Assembly (NCBI RefSeq): GCF_037126465.1
Contig: NC_088203.1
Coordinates: 93,992,668 to 94,056,667, forward strand
Reading direction: 5' to 3'
Origin: Ornithodoros turicata
Taxonomy: Eukaryota; Arthropoda; Arachnida; Ixodida; Argasidae
DNA length: 64,000 nt
Positions 45,425 through 53,541 of this stretch are shown piece by piece. Numbering within the stretch: position 1 is the first letter of the stretch; each line of letters opens with the position of its first letter. The translations under genes were made by a program, and so were the position numbers. Under the pieces are notes generated by a model. It searched no databases, had not been told where the DNA came from, and was given only the letters and a program-made list of their open reading frames with translations.

Positions 45425-46082
45425 ACGATGACGACACCACCAGCGGCATGGCCGAGTGGGCTAAGGTGTCCGCCCGTTGGTTGTAGGCAAGGTCGTGCTG
45501 AAGGCGGTGGGTTCGAATCCTACCGACGAGTGTGTAGTCTGAGGTTTTCCCTGGGTTTTCCGAAGACACACCAGCACATCTCGGCGTTTCGGGCCTTCGA
45601 AACTCACGATCACAAATCATCTGACACGGCGTGAGTTCGAGCCCTGCTACGAACGCACGTGAAGGTCGACATGGCGCATCGGTGAGCTTGATCATGCCGC
45701 ATATTAGCGTACTCACCAGATGACGTCACATTGGCTCTCTTTATCAGTGTGATGTTATCCGGTGAGTGCATTAATATGCGGCATGATCCAGCTGACCGAT
45801 ACCCCATGTCGACCTTCACGTAAAGTTCGTAACAAGGCACGAACTCACGCCTTATCAGATGATTGTGATAGTGACTTTTGAAGGCCCGAAACGCCGACCT
45901 ATATGCTTACCAGACGACTGTCGGCACTGTTCGCCCTGAAGTCGGCCCAGGACACATACTAATCTCCCTGTCCTCTCTCCATCTGTCCACGTCTGTACGC
46001 CGCTCATAGCCACAGTTGCTTCGCGGCGCTAACACGCAATCAAGAAGAAAGAAGAAGAAAAAAAAACGATGACGACACCACC
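45425..46082 (+). mobile_element. Full-length SINE with 17-bp target duplication, interrupted by a foldback
   Basis: The head GCATGGCCGAGTGGGCTAAG (A-box) with an extended variable arm and the B-box GGGTTCGAATCC recalls a type II tRNA such as tRNA-Ser. The body continues GTCTGAGGTTTTCCCTGGG, breaks at about 45575, and resumes at about 45910 with ACTGTCGGCACTGTTCGCCC and GTCGGCCCAGGACACATAC. It ends CACAGTTGCTTCGCGGCGCT with a purine-rich tail. ACGATGACGACACCACC flanks it at 45425-45441 and 46066-46082, a clean 17-bp duplication from LINE-type insertion. The 3' part (GTCTGTACGCCGCTCATAGC) is shared with the copy at 60190-60456, defining a subfamily with a GCGGCGCTAACAC end. Confidence 0.85.
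45575..45909. mobile_element. Foldback MITE inside the SINE
   Basis: CTCGGCGTTTCGGGCCTTCG at the left is mirrored by AAGGCCCGAAACGCCGA at the right. The arms continue through AACTCACGATCACAAATCAT, GTGAAGGTCGACATGG and ATGCCGCATATTA to a centre near 45735. The SINE is continuous once this segment is removed, so the foldback came later. ACCAG on both sides (45569-45573 and 45908-45912) may be the duplication. Confidence 0.8.
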
Positions 46083-46117
46083 TGCGAAGGTGGTGTCGTC
46101 ATCGTTTTTTCTTCTTC
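46051..46117. repeat. Perfect hairpin at the SINE 3' edge
   Basis: GAAGAAG, an A-run, then CGATGACGACACCACCT is followed after a 4-base loop (46084-46087) by AGGTGGTGTCGTCATCG, a T-run and CTTCTTC. It contains the right target duplication of the SINE plus part of its tail, and then an inverted copy of both. Confidence 0.85.
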
Positions 46118-46122
46118 TTTTG

Positions 46123-46380
46123 GAGCAGAGCAGAGCTTCCTTATACACTATTCCGCAAAACAAATCTATTTGATAGCTCTGGCTGTCACCTGATTTGTCG
46201 AGAAGGGGAGGGGTCGCCTATGTTAGACACATTTTGCGTGTCCCAGATAGGCACGCGCGCCATATAGGCATATGGGCAAGATAGGCGCCCCCTTATGTTT
46301 TCAACACATCAGGAGACAGAATGATATCATTCGGAGTGGTGGTTGACTACGAGCTCATGGTGAGGCTCTGTTTTAACAGT
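46123..46380. mobile_element. MITE, third subfamily (AGATAGGCGCC arms)
   Basis: CAGAGCTTCC at the left and GAGGCTCTGTTTTAACAGT at the right. Inner arms CACCTGATTTGTCGAGAAGG..., GTCGCCTATGTTAGACAC and CCCAGATAGGC mirror each other. The left terminus is eroded and the loop duplicated. A cleaner member is at 48290-48527. Confidence 0.6.
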
Positions 46381-46395
46381 CAGTACACTCTAAAA

Positions 46396-46667
46396 ACAGA
46401 TGGTGGTGGTGGTGATGACGAAAGGGATCGCCGTTGTCTTCCCCTTTTCATTTGTTCTTTTCATTTTCTTTTCTTCCCCTTTTCGCCTTTCTTCTTCTCC
46501 TGTTCTTTTCTTCTTGTTTATTTTTCTTTTCTTTTCTTCCCAATTTTTGCTTTTTTTTAAAATAGCAAGCCGACCTGCGTCTGGCTGACCTTTCCTTTTG
46601 TTTTTTCTTAATAAACTTATCCCCCCCCGTGGGCAATGACTGACGCCCTGGGGAATGTGCGCTGTGG
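46396..46667 (-). mobile_element. SINE body with a LINE 3' end inserted
   Basis: On the minus strand: CGCACATTCCCCAGGGCGTC, then GACAACGGCGATCCC and a (CAC)n tail, the end of the main SINE body. Between them, on the plus strand at about 46440-46633, lies a pyrimidine tract, AATAGCAAGCCGACCTGCG, TGGCTGACCTTTCC, TTAATAAACTTAT and a C-tract: a LINE 3' terminus in the opposite orientation. The SINE is the older insertion. Confidence 0.65.
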
Positions 46668-47704
46668 GGAACGTCATCACATAGCACGGTGAAGGCCAAC
46701 CATTGCACAGAATGATACCTTTATCACTCCCGATTTGTGGAAAGCGCGGGGCGTACGCCTTTTTCTTTTTTCTTTTTTTTTGATACACAGATTCGCGGGC
46801 AGCGCTGCAGTGCATAGACAACATGGGCATCTGTGGCTCCTTGACCCCGGTGGTAGTGAACATCCTGACGACGCTCAAGGTTTTACAAGACAGGAGCCAC
46901 CGGCTCACTCTCCAATGGGTCCCTAGCCACATTGGAATAAGAGGCAATGAAGTATAGCGGATCGGGCAGCTGCTGCGGCTCACCATCGCCGCTCAGCAGT
47001 CCCCATCATACTTTCGAATGGGGATAGGCGCTGCCTCTTGTCCGCATTGACGTCGCCTTGGGCCCATCAGGAATGGTATCATGACATCACCCGGTGGTCG
47101 CTTCTGTATGCTGTTGACCCAACGCTTTTATTTGAAATGCCAGGCGGTTTCCCCCGACACTTTACGTCTCTCGTGCATCGTTTACGACTTAGCGTCGCAT
47201 TCACCCCTGCACTCCGGTATAGGCTGGGCCACAGCAACACGGCGCTGTGTACAACTTGTGGTTTTCCGGCAACAATCCAACACATTCTAGAAAACTGCAG
47301 TCAGTACGTATGCGAGCGACGAGCCTTTAAATGGCAACTTAAAATGCTGGATCAGAGGCCATTCAACATCTGCGAAGTTCTCGGCCAATGGAGTAACCCT
47401 GGACATCAGTGACGTGCACTTGGCGCTTTTCTTTCCTTTCTGAGGGCCACCGGCCTCCTTCACGAACTGTAGGGATTTCCTTCCCTCGTCATCCTTTCAT
47501 GTGGACCCTTTTGGAATGGGGTAGGGTCCTCCACTCCACACAGGGAAACATCCCACATCATCATCATCATTCATTCATTCATCTATGTTTGTTTGTTTTT
47601 AACTGCATAAGTGTTCCAAAAAAGGAGTACGCCTCACGTTTTTAACTAATCAAGGGGCAAAACGATGTCATTCGGGATGGTGATTGGCTAAGAGCGTGCT
47701 ATGT
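46668..47704. mobile_element. MITE interrupted by a LINE insertion
   Basis: The left arm 46668-46768 (CATCACATAGCACGGTGAAG, ATTGCACAGAATGATACC, CGCGGGGCGTACGCC) and the right arm 47611-47704 (AAAAAAGGAGTACGCCTCAC, ATGTCATTCGGGATGGTGAT, GAGCGTGCTATGTG) belong to one palindromic MITE. They are separated by about 840 bp of 5'-truncated LINE. Confidence 0.7.
46790..47585 (+). pseudogene. LINE RNase H and CCHC pseudogene with (ATC)n tail
   Basis: It starts inside RNase H at DSRAALQCIDNMGICGS (third catalytic Asp) and continues RLTLQWVPSHIGIRGNE. It hits a TAG and a frameshift at about 46955-46985, then resumes in a 124-codon frame (47038-47412) with LVHRLRLSVAFTPALRYRLG and CTTCGFPATIQHILENC (CX2CX7HX4C). 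The 3' UTR contains GGGGTAGGGTCCTCCACTCC and GGGAAACATCCCACATC, ending in ATCATC/ATTC repeats. 5' truncation and tail are as expected of target-primed reverse transcription. Its nearest relative here is 34273-35043. Confidence 0.8.
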
Positions 47705-47734
47705 GTTGTCCGAATGTGTGTTGTTGCTATGTGT

Positions 47735-48005
47735 AGTCCGAAAACTGCACTCTTATAAATAATTTTCACTACATAGCACGCCCCTAGCCAACCATCATCC
47801 CGAACGACAACGTTCTCGCCCATGATTTGTTGAAAACGGGAGGCGGAGCCTATTTTGTAACATTATGCACGTGCATAATGTACAAAATAGGCTCCGCCTC
47901 CTGTTTAAAAAAAATCAGGGGCTAGAACGTTATCATTCGGGATGATGGTTGGCTAGGGGCGTGCTATGTGGTGAAACTCATTTATAAGAGTGCAGTTTTC
48001 GGACT
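47735..48005. mobile_element. Palindromic MITE, CACTCTTAAAAATGAACTT family, extended ends
   Basis: The usual 245-bp palindrome runs 47748-47992, but here the inverted symmetry continues outward through AGTCCGAAAACTG on both sides. The extra 13 bp are not part of the other copies. Confidence 0.8.
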
Positions 48006-48094
48006 TCTCACCAACTCTGGCAGTGACCGCCCTACGTCTTACCTTTCCGCTGTCATCATTCCTTCATATGTTATCTTATCATCTCATCTCATCC

Positions 48095-48172
48095 CATCCT
48101 GGCTACAGTCGTGACGCTGCCCACATAAGTGTGGCCAATAACGCTAAGCCCGTTTCGACACCACCGCCACCA
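48095..48172 (+). mobile_element. SINE 3' body fragment
   Basis: CTACAGTCGTGACGCTGCCC, AGTGTGGCCAATAACGC and (CAC/CCG)n correspond to the last third of the main SINE. Confidence 0.65.
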
Positions 48173-48289
48173 CAGTTTTCGCGTATTTGTCGTGAAGTAG
48201 CAAGAGCCAATGGCATACTCAATGAATGGCCCAGTCGTTATTATGCAGTTAATAGAACTACCTAGATATCCAGTTATTGTCTGTGTCTG

Positions 48290-48527
48290 CACTGTGAAAA
48301 CAGAACTTCACCACATAGTACGCTCCTAGCCAACCGTCATTCCGATTGATATCATTCTGTGCATTGACTTGTTGAAAATGGGAGGAGGCGCCTATCTCAG
48401 ATACATTATGTTTGTCCCAGATAGGCGCCTCCCCCCTGTTTTGAACAAATCAGGACACAATAATATAATTCGGAATGACGGTTGGCTATAGGTGCGTGCT
48501 ATGTGGTGAAGTTCTGTTTTAACAGTG
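48290..48527. mobile_element. Palindromic MITE, third subfamily
   Basis: CACTGTGAAAACAGAACTTC at the left mirrors GAAGTTCTGTTTTAACAGTG at the right. Inner arms GGGAGGAGGCGCCTATCTCA and CCCAGATAGGCGCCTCC mirror each other. About 238 bp, well preserved, non-coding. Confidence 0.85.
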
Positions 48528-49105
48528 TGGATCAAACGAAATTAAGTTATACACTTGATAGTTTTAATTTAGGTTAGCTTTTTCTTAGTTCTTAATAGCT
48601 TTAACCGTTATACGAAAATTAGGTTAAAGTTATGTTGCATTCTCGGTTGTTCTCGGTGAATTTATATCATGCTCTTTGAACTGTAAACAGTTTGCTTTCG
48701 TGTTTTACCCCCATAAATAACCAGTGTAAAGCAAAATTGTGCGCTGTCTACCTTTCAGGCAAGCGACATGCGTGTAATCCTACTTGACGTACATAAAGTA
48801 TATGTTCCATACCGCGGCACGGGCTAGTAGGCGTCCTGGGGTAGACAGTCCGACTCTATCGCGACTCACATCCCCATTCTTTTATTTACCTCATCACCGT
48901 CACCAAGAGCTCGTGGCCGTCTGCATATTACATGTACGCGTGTCTGGACACGGCACGTGTGTATACTTCACATTCTGCAACGTCGTTAAGCACTGTGTTC
49001 ATAGACATGCAAAGAGGAGCGTTGCTGCACTGCTGGCGGTAGCTGCATAATTTACAAAACGCTACCAAACTTCGCACGTGCCCAGAAACAGGAATCTAAG
49101 AATCT
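48528..49105. other. Unassigned spacer
   Basis: No gene or element recognised. Confidence 0.35.
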
Positions 49106-49362
49106 ACCCAAGCAGCACAACATCTTTGCCCAATATTGGACCAATATTGGCAATGCCGGCCCAATATTGGTCCAAGGTTGGTCCAATAGTGGGCCAATGT
49201 CGCCAATATTGGTCCAATGTTGGCTCAATATCGGGCCAGTGTCGCCAATATTGGTCCAAGATTGGTCCAATACCGGGCCAATGTCGCCAATATTGGTCCA
49301 AGATTGGTCCAACATTGGGCCAACGTCGCCAATACTGGGTCAATATATTGTGCTGCTTGGGT
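49106..49362. mobile_element. TIR element made of exact 42-bp repeats
   Basis: ACCCAAGCAGCACAA at the left and TTGTGCTGCTTGGGT at the right are perfect inverted ends, flanked by TA on both sides. CCAATATTGG (or CCAATACTGG in the last unit) begins at 49161, 49203, 49245, 49287 and 49329, spaced exactly 42 bp. Each unit contains four CCAA/TTGG-like half-sites averaging 10.5 bp apart. Open frames run through it on both strands only because 42 is a multiple of three. A short copy is at 13443-13560. Confidence 0.85.
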
Positions 49363-51179
49363 AAATGAAGGCTCGGTTAAGCTGCTGTATCGTCTGCGCC
49401 GTGTTGCCATTATGGATGTGACGATTGAAGTCGAATCCTCATTTTACCAACAACAATCTATCCAGATTAAGTCCACTTTGCAAGCTGTGTTACATTCATT
49501 TCCTTCCTCAGGACGACCGAAACTAAGTAACAGATTACCGCTACTCCACTGAAAAGAAGCGCAATATACCCGTGTTTACATGAATTTAAGAAAATAACGC
49601 GGTAGCGCGCCCGCTACGAAGTAAGTGTGACACAAATACGTTCCCGCTATTTTCCGCTACCGTATCCCACCACCTTTTAGGCACCGCCCTGTTGCCAAAT
49701 GTACTTTAAGCGTAAAGTACACAACTCGCTGCGAAGATAATATTTGTATTGTACTTTTTTTCCCTCCACGCCATGACGTTATCTTGTGAAACGCAATATA
49801 TTTTTAAATTAAGAATAAGTTAAGAGAATAAGTTTTCTCTAATAAGTTAAGGTCAGTTAAGAATGTTGTTCTGCAAAACCAGCTTTCTTCCTGAAATATC
49901 CCCAGCTTTCCGACCTAAATCTTTTCCCTCTACTTACTGGCACTGGATAGATTTTTCTTGTGTCTACCTGTGTTAAATGTATCTCATGTTCTCCTAGTAT
50001 TGATTTGAGGGTATATTGATACCTTTGCTTTTTTTTTTCTTTTTACGATGAGTTTTAGCAGCGGTGGGTACGCAAGAACTTTACCACCCCTGTCAGATGG
50101 AACGTAACAAACGCCAAAAATAACAGAACCAAACGGACAAACGAGTTCCCGTGCACGCCGTTAAAACAATTACATGGAGCAATGATAAAAGGCAAAGCTC
50201 GCTATAGGGTGTGCCTTAAAATAATCGAATAACGTTCGATAACGACTTATATCGGATAAAATAACTTAATCTCCACAGAAGTGTTTCACCCACGTCTGTT
50301 TGACGTCATATCATAAACTATTTAATTTTATTTTAAGAAAAAACAAAAGAAATCGGCACAAACACGTGAAAGCAAAGGCTTTTGCGCGTGGAATGATCCA
50401 GCGTAGATCATTGTGTTGTTATCCCGCTTTAACATTTTATACAAGGTATGTCAACGAAGTATAAACAGAGAGCTTATTAACACTGATTAATCAGTAGCGT
50501 GTGAGGCTTAATGAAACCTTTCTCCTCCAACCCCTCTTCTCTCTCCTTCTACAAAACTAAAGCAAATGCTGAGGATGTGGGGATATTTGGTTAACGCGAT
50601 ACCAACACGCGCACAGTAGCTTCGCAATTCCTTATGCAGTCAAAGATGGTCCCATTGTCGATACATTCAGTATCATTAGACACTAGTATGTGTTTCGCAA
50701 AACGCTGAAAAGCACGCGGATACATGCATGCAAATATAACTGGGTACTTTCTTATAGATATTTGAACGGAGCCTCATTATATGTATTTCAACACATTGTG
50801 GGCCTTAACATACGAAAGTAATTGGAATCGAAGAAGATAGCCAGATATGTCTGCCTGAAAGACGAGCCAGTAAAATAAATAAGAACAAAGGAACTCCGCT
50901 TTTCAGGTACCTCCGCCGTGGTGAAATTTTTTCGAGATATTGACGCAGACAACAAGTTTTGAAACTACGGGTGTTTGTGGGTTTTGTTGATCAACTGTTT
51001 GTGTGTTTTGTGACAACTTATTGTTTGCAAACGTTTTTTGTGGAAATCACCACCAACCACTAATAATCATCATCATCTTCATCTTTTACAAATCAATCAA
51101 TCAATCCTCTTCTTCATCGTCGTCATCGGGAATAGCCAACAAAATCATCAGAAGCAGCACCATCATTCCCAGGAGTTTT
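49363..51179. other. Unassigned spacer
   Basis: A GTAGCG-containing palindromic patch at 49590-49675 resembles one at 51360-51495. No gene recognised. Confidence 0.35.
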
Positions 51180-51262
51180 CCACTAAAGCAACTGGTGCAA
51201 GGCCTCACACTCGTGAAGTCAAAATCTCCATTTTATTTTTCTTTAAATCAATCAATCAATCG
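51180..51262 (+). mobile_element. LINE 3' end with (AATC)n tail, copy 4
   Basis: AAATCTCCATTTTATTTTTC followed by AAATCAATCAATCAATC, the sense-strand form of the tail seen inverted at 57588-57680. A further (AATC)n run at 51089-51106 suggests a second adjacent tail. Confidence 0.55.
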
Positions 51263-51843
51263 GTACCTCCCTCTTTTTCGTCTCCGCTGCACGTTTTTCA
51301 TTCTATGAAAAGCAGCGGCCGGGGAAGAACATACCTCAGCTTCTCGAATTTCTAGCGGAAACATATTTTCCGATACCAGTTTCGTAGTGAGATCGCTACT
51401 TCGCTACTGGACTGGCAAAAAATAAAGGAAAAGTAGCGGGTACAGCACAGGCGCTGTAGCGTCTGCGTCATTTAGGTAGTAACGCGGTAGCGAAAGAGTG
51501 ATAAAGTCGAGCTTTCGGGGGAAGTGGGACGAAGCACGTATATGAGGTAATCTCGGCAGAAGACGTGGGGACACATAAACCCTGACTTATGTTCCTGACG
51601 TGTGTTGTGCTTTCTGTGGACGTGTTTTTTGCGAACCGCTCAAGCAGTGCGGGCCTTGGAGAAAAGCACGCCTGTGAGCGGCGCATGCGCTTCGAGGACG
51701 AAGTTGCGCCTGGCATTAATTTGGAGTGATAAGGCCCGAAGCAATGCTGCACCGAACAAATATAAAGAATTGAGATTTATATTTAAGAAAGGGGAGGGTG
51801 GTTACAGTGTAATCGAACGAGATGAAGCCCTAAGCATTATATG

Positions 51844-52077
51844 CACTCTAACGGGGAAAAAAGGAAGAAGTTGGGAAAAAAAGTGCTTCTTCTCCCCTAC
51901 ATTCCAATTACTCCCCGTTTTAGGCCCCTGACCCCAATATTTACATCCCAACACTGCAAGTAGTCCCAAAATTTCGAATAAGATTTGCTGCATTTAGCCC
52001 CGAAAGGGACAAATGGTTGTGGTAGCGCATCTATGGCCCCACAAAAGACTTTCATTACTCCTGTGTTTCCGTAGAGT
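51844..52077. mobile_element. CACTCTAACGG / AATTACTCCCC MITE
   Basis: CACTCTAACGGGG at the left and CCGTAGAGTG at the right form short inverted ends. The interior includes CCAATTACTCCCCGTTTTAG, shared with 22375-22500 and 56015-56135. Non-coding. Confidence 0.55.
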
Positions 52078-52568
52078 GTAGTCCAGACGATATTGTCACA
52101 TCAGCATAATTCCGCTGAATGATCTTGAAGAAATAATTGTACCTCGAAACGAAAAACACTTCGAAACAGGAAGTGCAAAAGACGCATCAATGTAACATTT
52201 TTAAAATTTATAACAAAAACCGACAGCTGAACAAAGATTTGAACACCTCCATTGACTGCTGTAGTACTGCTTCAGCCATGTTGTCTGAAAGAATATGAAG
52301 GACTCACGTCCGTCATACATTTTTATGACGTTTGCGATGATAACATTTTTACGTGTCTCGTTAACGGACACTAATTAACGATAAGGTGGTACAGAGAGCG
52401 CTTATTGTCTCAACTTCGTTTCTACGCGACGTTCTTTTTGCTAGAGTGACTCTAAAACCGAGCAGGCCAAACGTACCGCTTCAAATTGGCCACTGTCGAT
52501 GAACTAAAAATTTAACCCTCATCATCACCAACACCAACAACAACAACAACAACAACAGCGAGTACATG
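52078..52568. other. Unassigned spacer
   Basis: A (CAA)n run at 52529-52556 precedes the nested MITE pair. Otherwise nothing recognised. Confidence 0.35.
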
Positions 52569-52914
52569 CACACTAAAAAATGAACTTCACCACATAGAAG
52601 GCTCCTAGCCAACTATCATCCCGACTGACATCGCTCTCACCCCTCTAATTTGCTGAAAACGGGAGGCGTACGCCTTTTTGTGACACTTATGCAGAAATGT
52701 TAACTGTCACAAAAAGGCTTACGCCCCGCGCTTTCCACAAATCAAACGTGATAGAAGTATCACTCTGTACTCTGTAAAAACAGAGCTTCACCGCATAGCG
52801 CGCTAACCATTGCCGCGAATGATGGGGTTATCGCTTTTGATTCGAGGAGAGTAGGGGCGTACGCCTTTTTGTGACAATTACCACATAGCCAAATTGTCAC
52901 AAAAAGGCGTACGC

Positions 52915-52949
<35 letters not shown>

Positions 52950-53078
52950 GAATCAGAAGCGGTAACCCTATCATTCGTGTCAATGGTTGGCGCACAGCGT
53001 GATATGCGGTGAAGCTCTGTTTTAGAGGGTACAATAGTTGGCCTTCAGCGTGCTATGTGGTGAAGCTCATTTTTGAGA
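52569..53078. mobile_element. MITE containing a nested MITE
   Basis: The outer element's left arm is 52569-52768 (CACACTAAAAAATGAACTTC to AGAAGTATCACTCTG). Its right end resumes at about 53030 (AATAGTTGGCCTTCAGCGTG ... GAAGCTCATTTTTGAG). The intervening segment is a complete second-subfamily MITE. Confidence 0.75.
52769..53029. mobile_element. Nested palindromic MITE, second subfamily, with (CT)n
   Basis: CTGTAAAAACAGAGCTTCAC at the left mirrors GTGAAGCTCTGTTTTAGAG at the right. Arms GTTATCGCTTTTGATTCGAG and AGGGGCGTACGCC have their inverse at the right. A (CT)n expansion at 52919-52946 lies in the right arm where the left has GAGAGTAGG, so it grew after insertion or during replication. Confidence 0.8.
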
Positions 53079-53215
53079 CGGAAAATTTAAGGAAATTTTC
53101 TACTTCAAGGGGTACTAAAGCGCAAAAATTTATCCTCGCCGAATGAGAGATGTCCTTACGTTGACATCAACACGGAAGGAAGAAGGTCAATCAGTTCCGT
53201 CGTCGTTACTCATGC

Positions 53216-53497
53216 GCTCTAAGAAAAAAAAAAACGGTGTGAAAAGGTGGTAAATTCTATAGTTACCACCTAGGTCAACATAGCGTCTGATAAAGGGTGT
53301 AGAAGGGTGGTAAAAGCAATTATCGTATATTCAAATTGTTACAAAAAGGCGTACGCCCCCCTCGCTCACCAAACCAGAAGCGGTAACCCTATCATTCGTA
53401 GGTAGCAGGTAGAACTTTGCAACCTTTTAGGCACAACATATGCGACAACTATTACCTCCTAAACGGTGTAACTACTCCACCCTTTTTTCTAAGAGTG
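53216..53497. mobile_element. MITE with CTCTAAGAAAAAA ends, inside the previous one
   Basis: CTCTAAGAAAAAAAAAAACG at the left mirrors CCCTTTTTTCTAAGAGTG at the right. The arms continue through GGTGTGAAAAGGTGGTAAA / ACCTCCTAAACGGTGTAAC. A foreign block sits at 53333-53401. Confidence 0.65.
53333..53401. mobile_element. Half of a second-subfamily MITE, innermost
   Basis: AAATTGTTACAAAAAGGCGT, ACGCCCCCCTCGCTC, CCAGAAGCGGTAACCC and TATCATTCGT match the inner right arm of 52769-53029. Confidence 0.7.
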
Positions 53498-53541
53498 ATA
53501 TGAGCGAAAGGAACACGCTTTACACTTTAGTACCCCTTTAA

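Larger units (their letters stand above)
53104..53541. mobile_element. MITE, GGGGTACTAAAGTGC family (copy 2), triply nested
   Basis: AAGGGGTACTAAAGCGCAAA at the left is matched by ACACTTTAGTACCCCTTTAA at the right, with TTAA at the right edge. The centre is replaced by another MITE (53216-53497), which carries a third fragment. Confidence 0.75.

Noticed and set aside
45442..45530. Functional tRNA gene (A- and B-box with long variable arm)
   Set aside because: It continues into a SINE body and is flanked by a 17-bp target duplication, so it is a retroposed tRNA-derived head.
49052..49552. Overlapping open frames on both strands rich in Gly-Pro-Ile-Leu and Asp-Gln-Tyr-Trp repeats
   Set aside because: They are translations of the 42-bp DNA repeat, whose length is a multiple of three. 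All frames stay open together, so there is no evidence for a protein.
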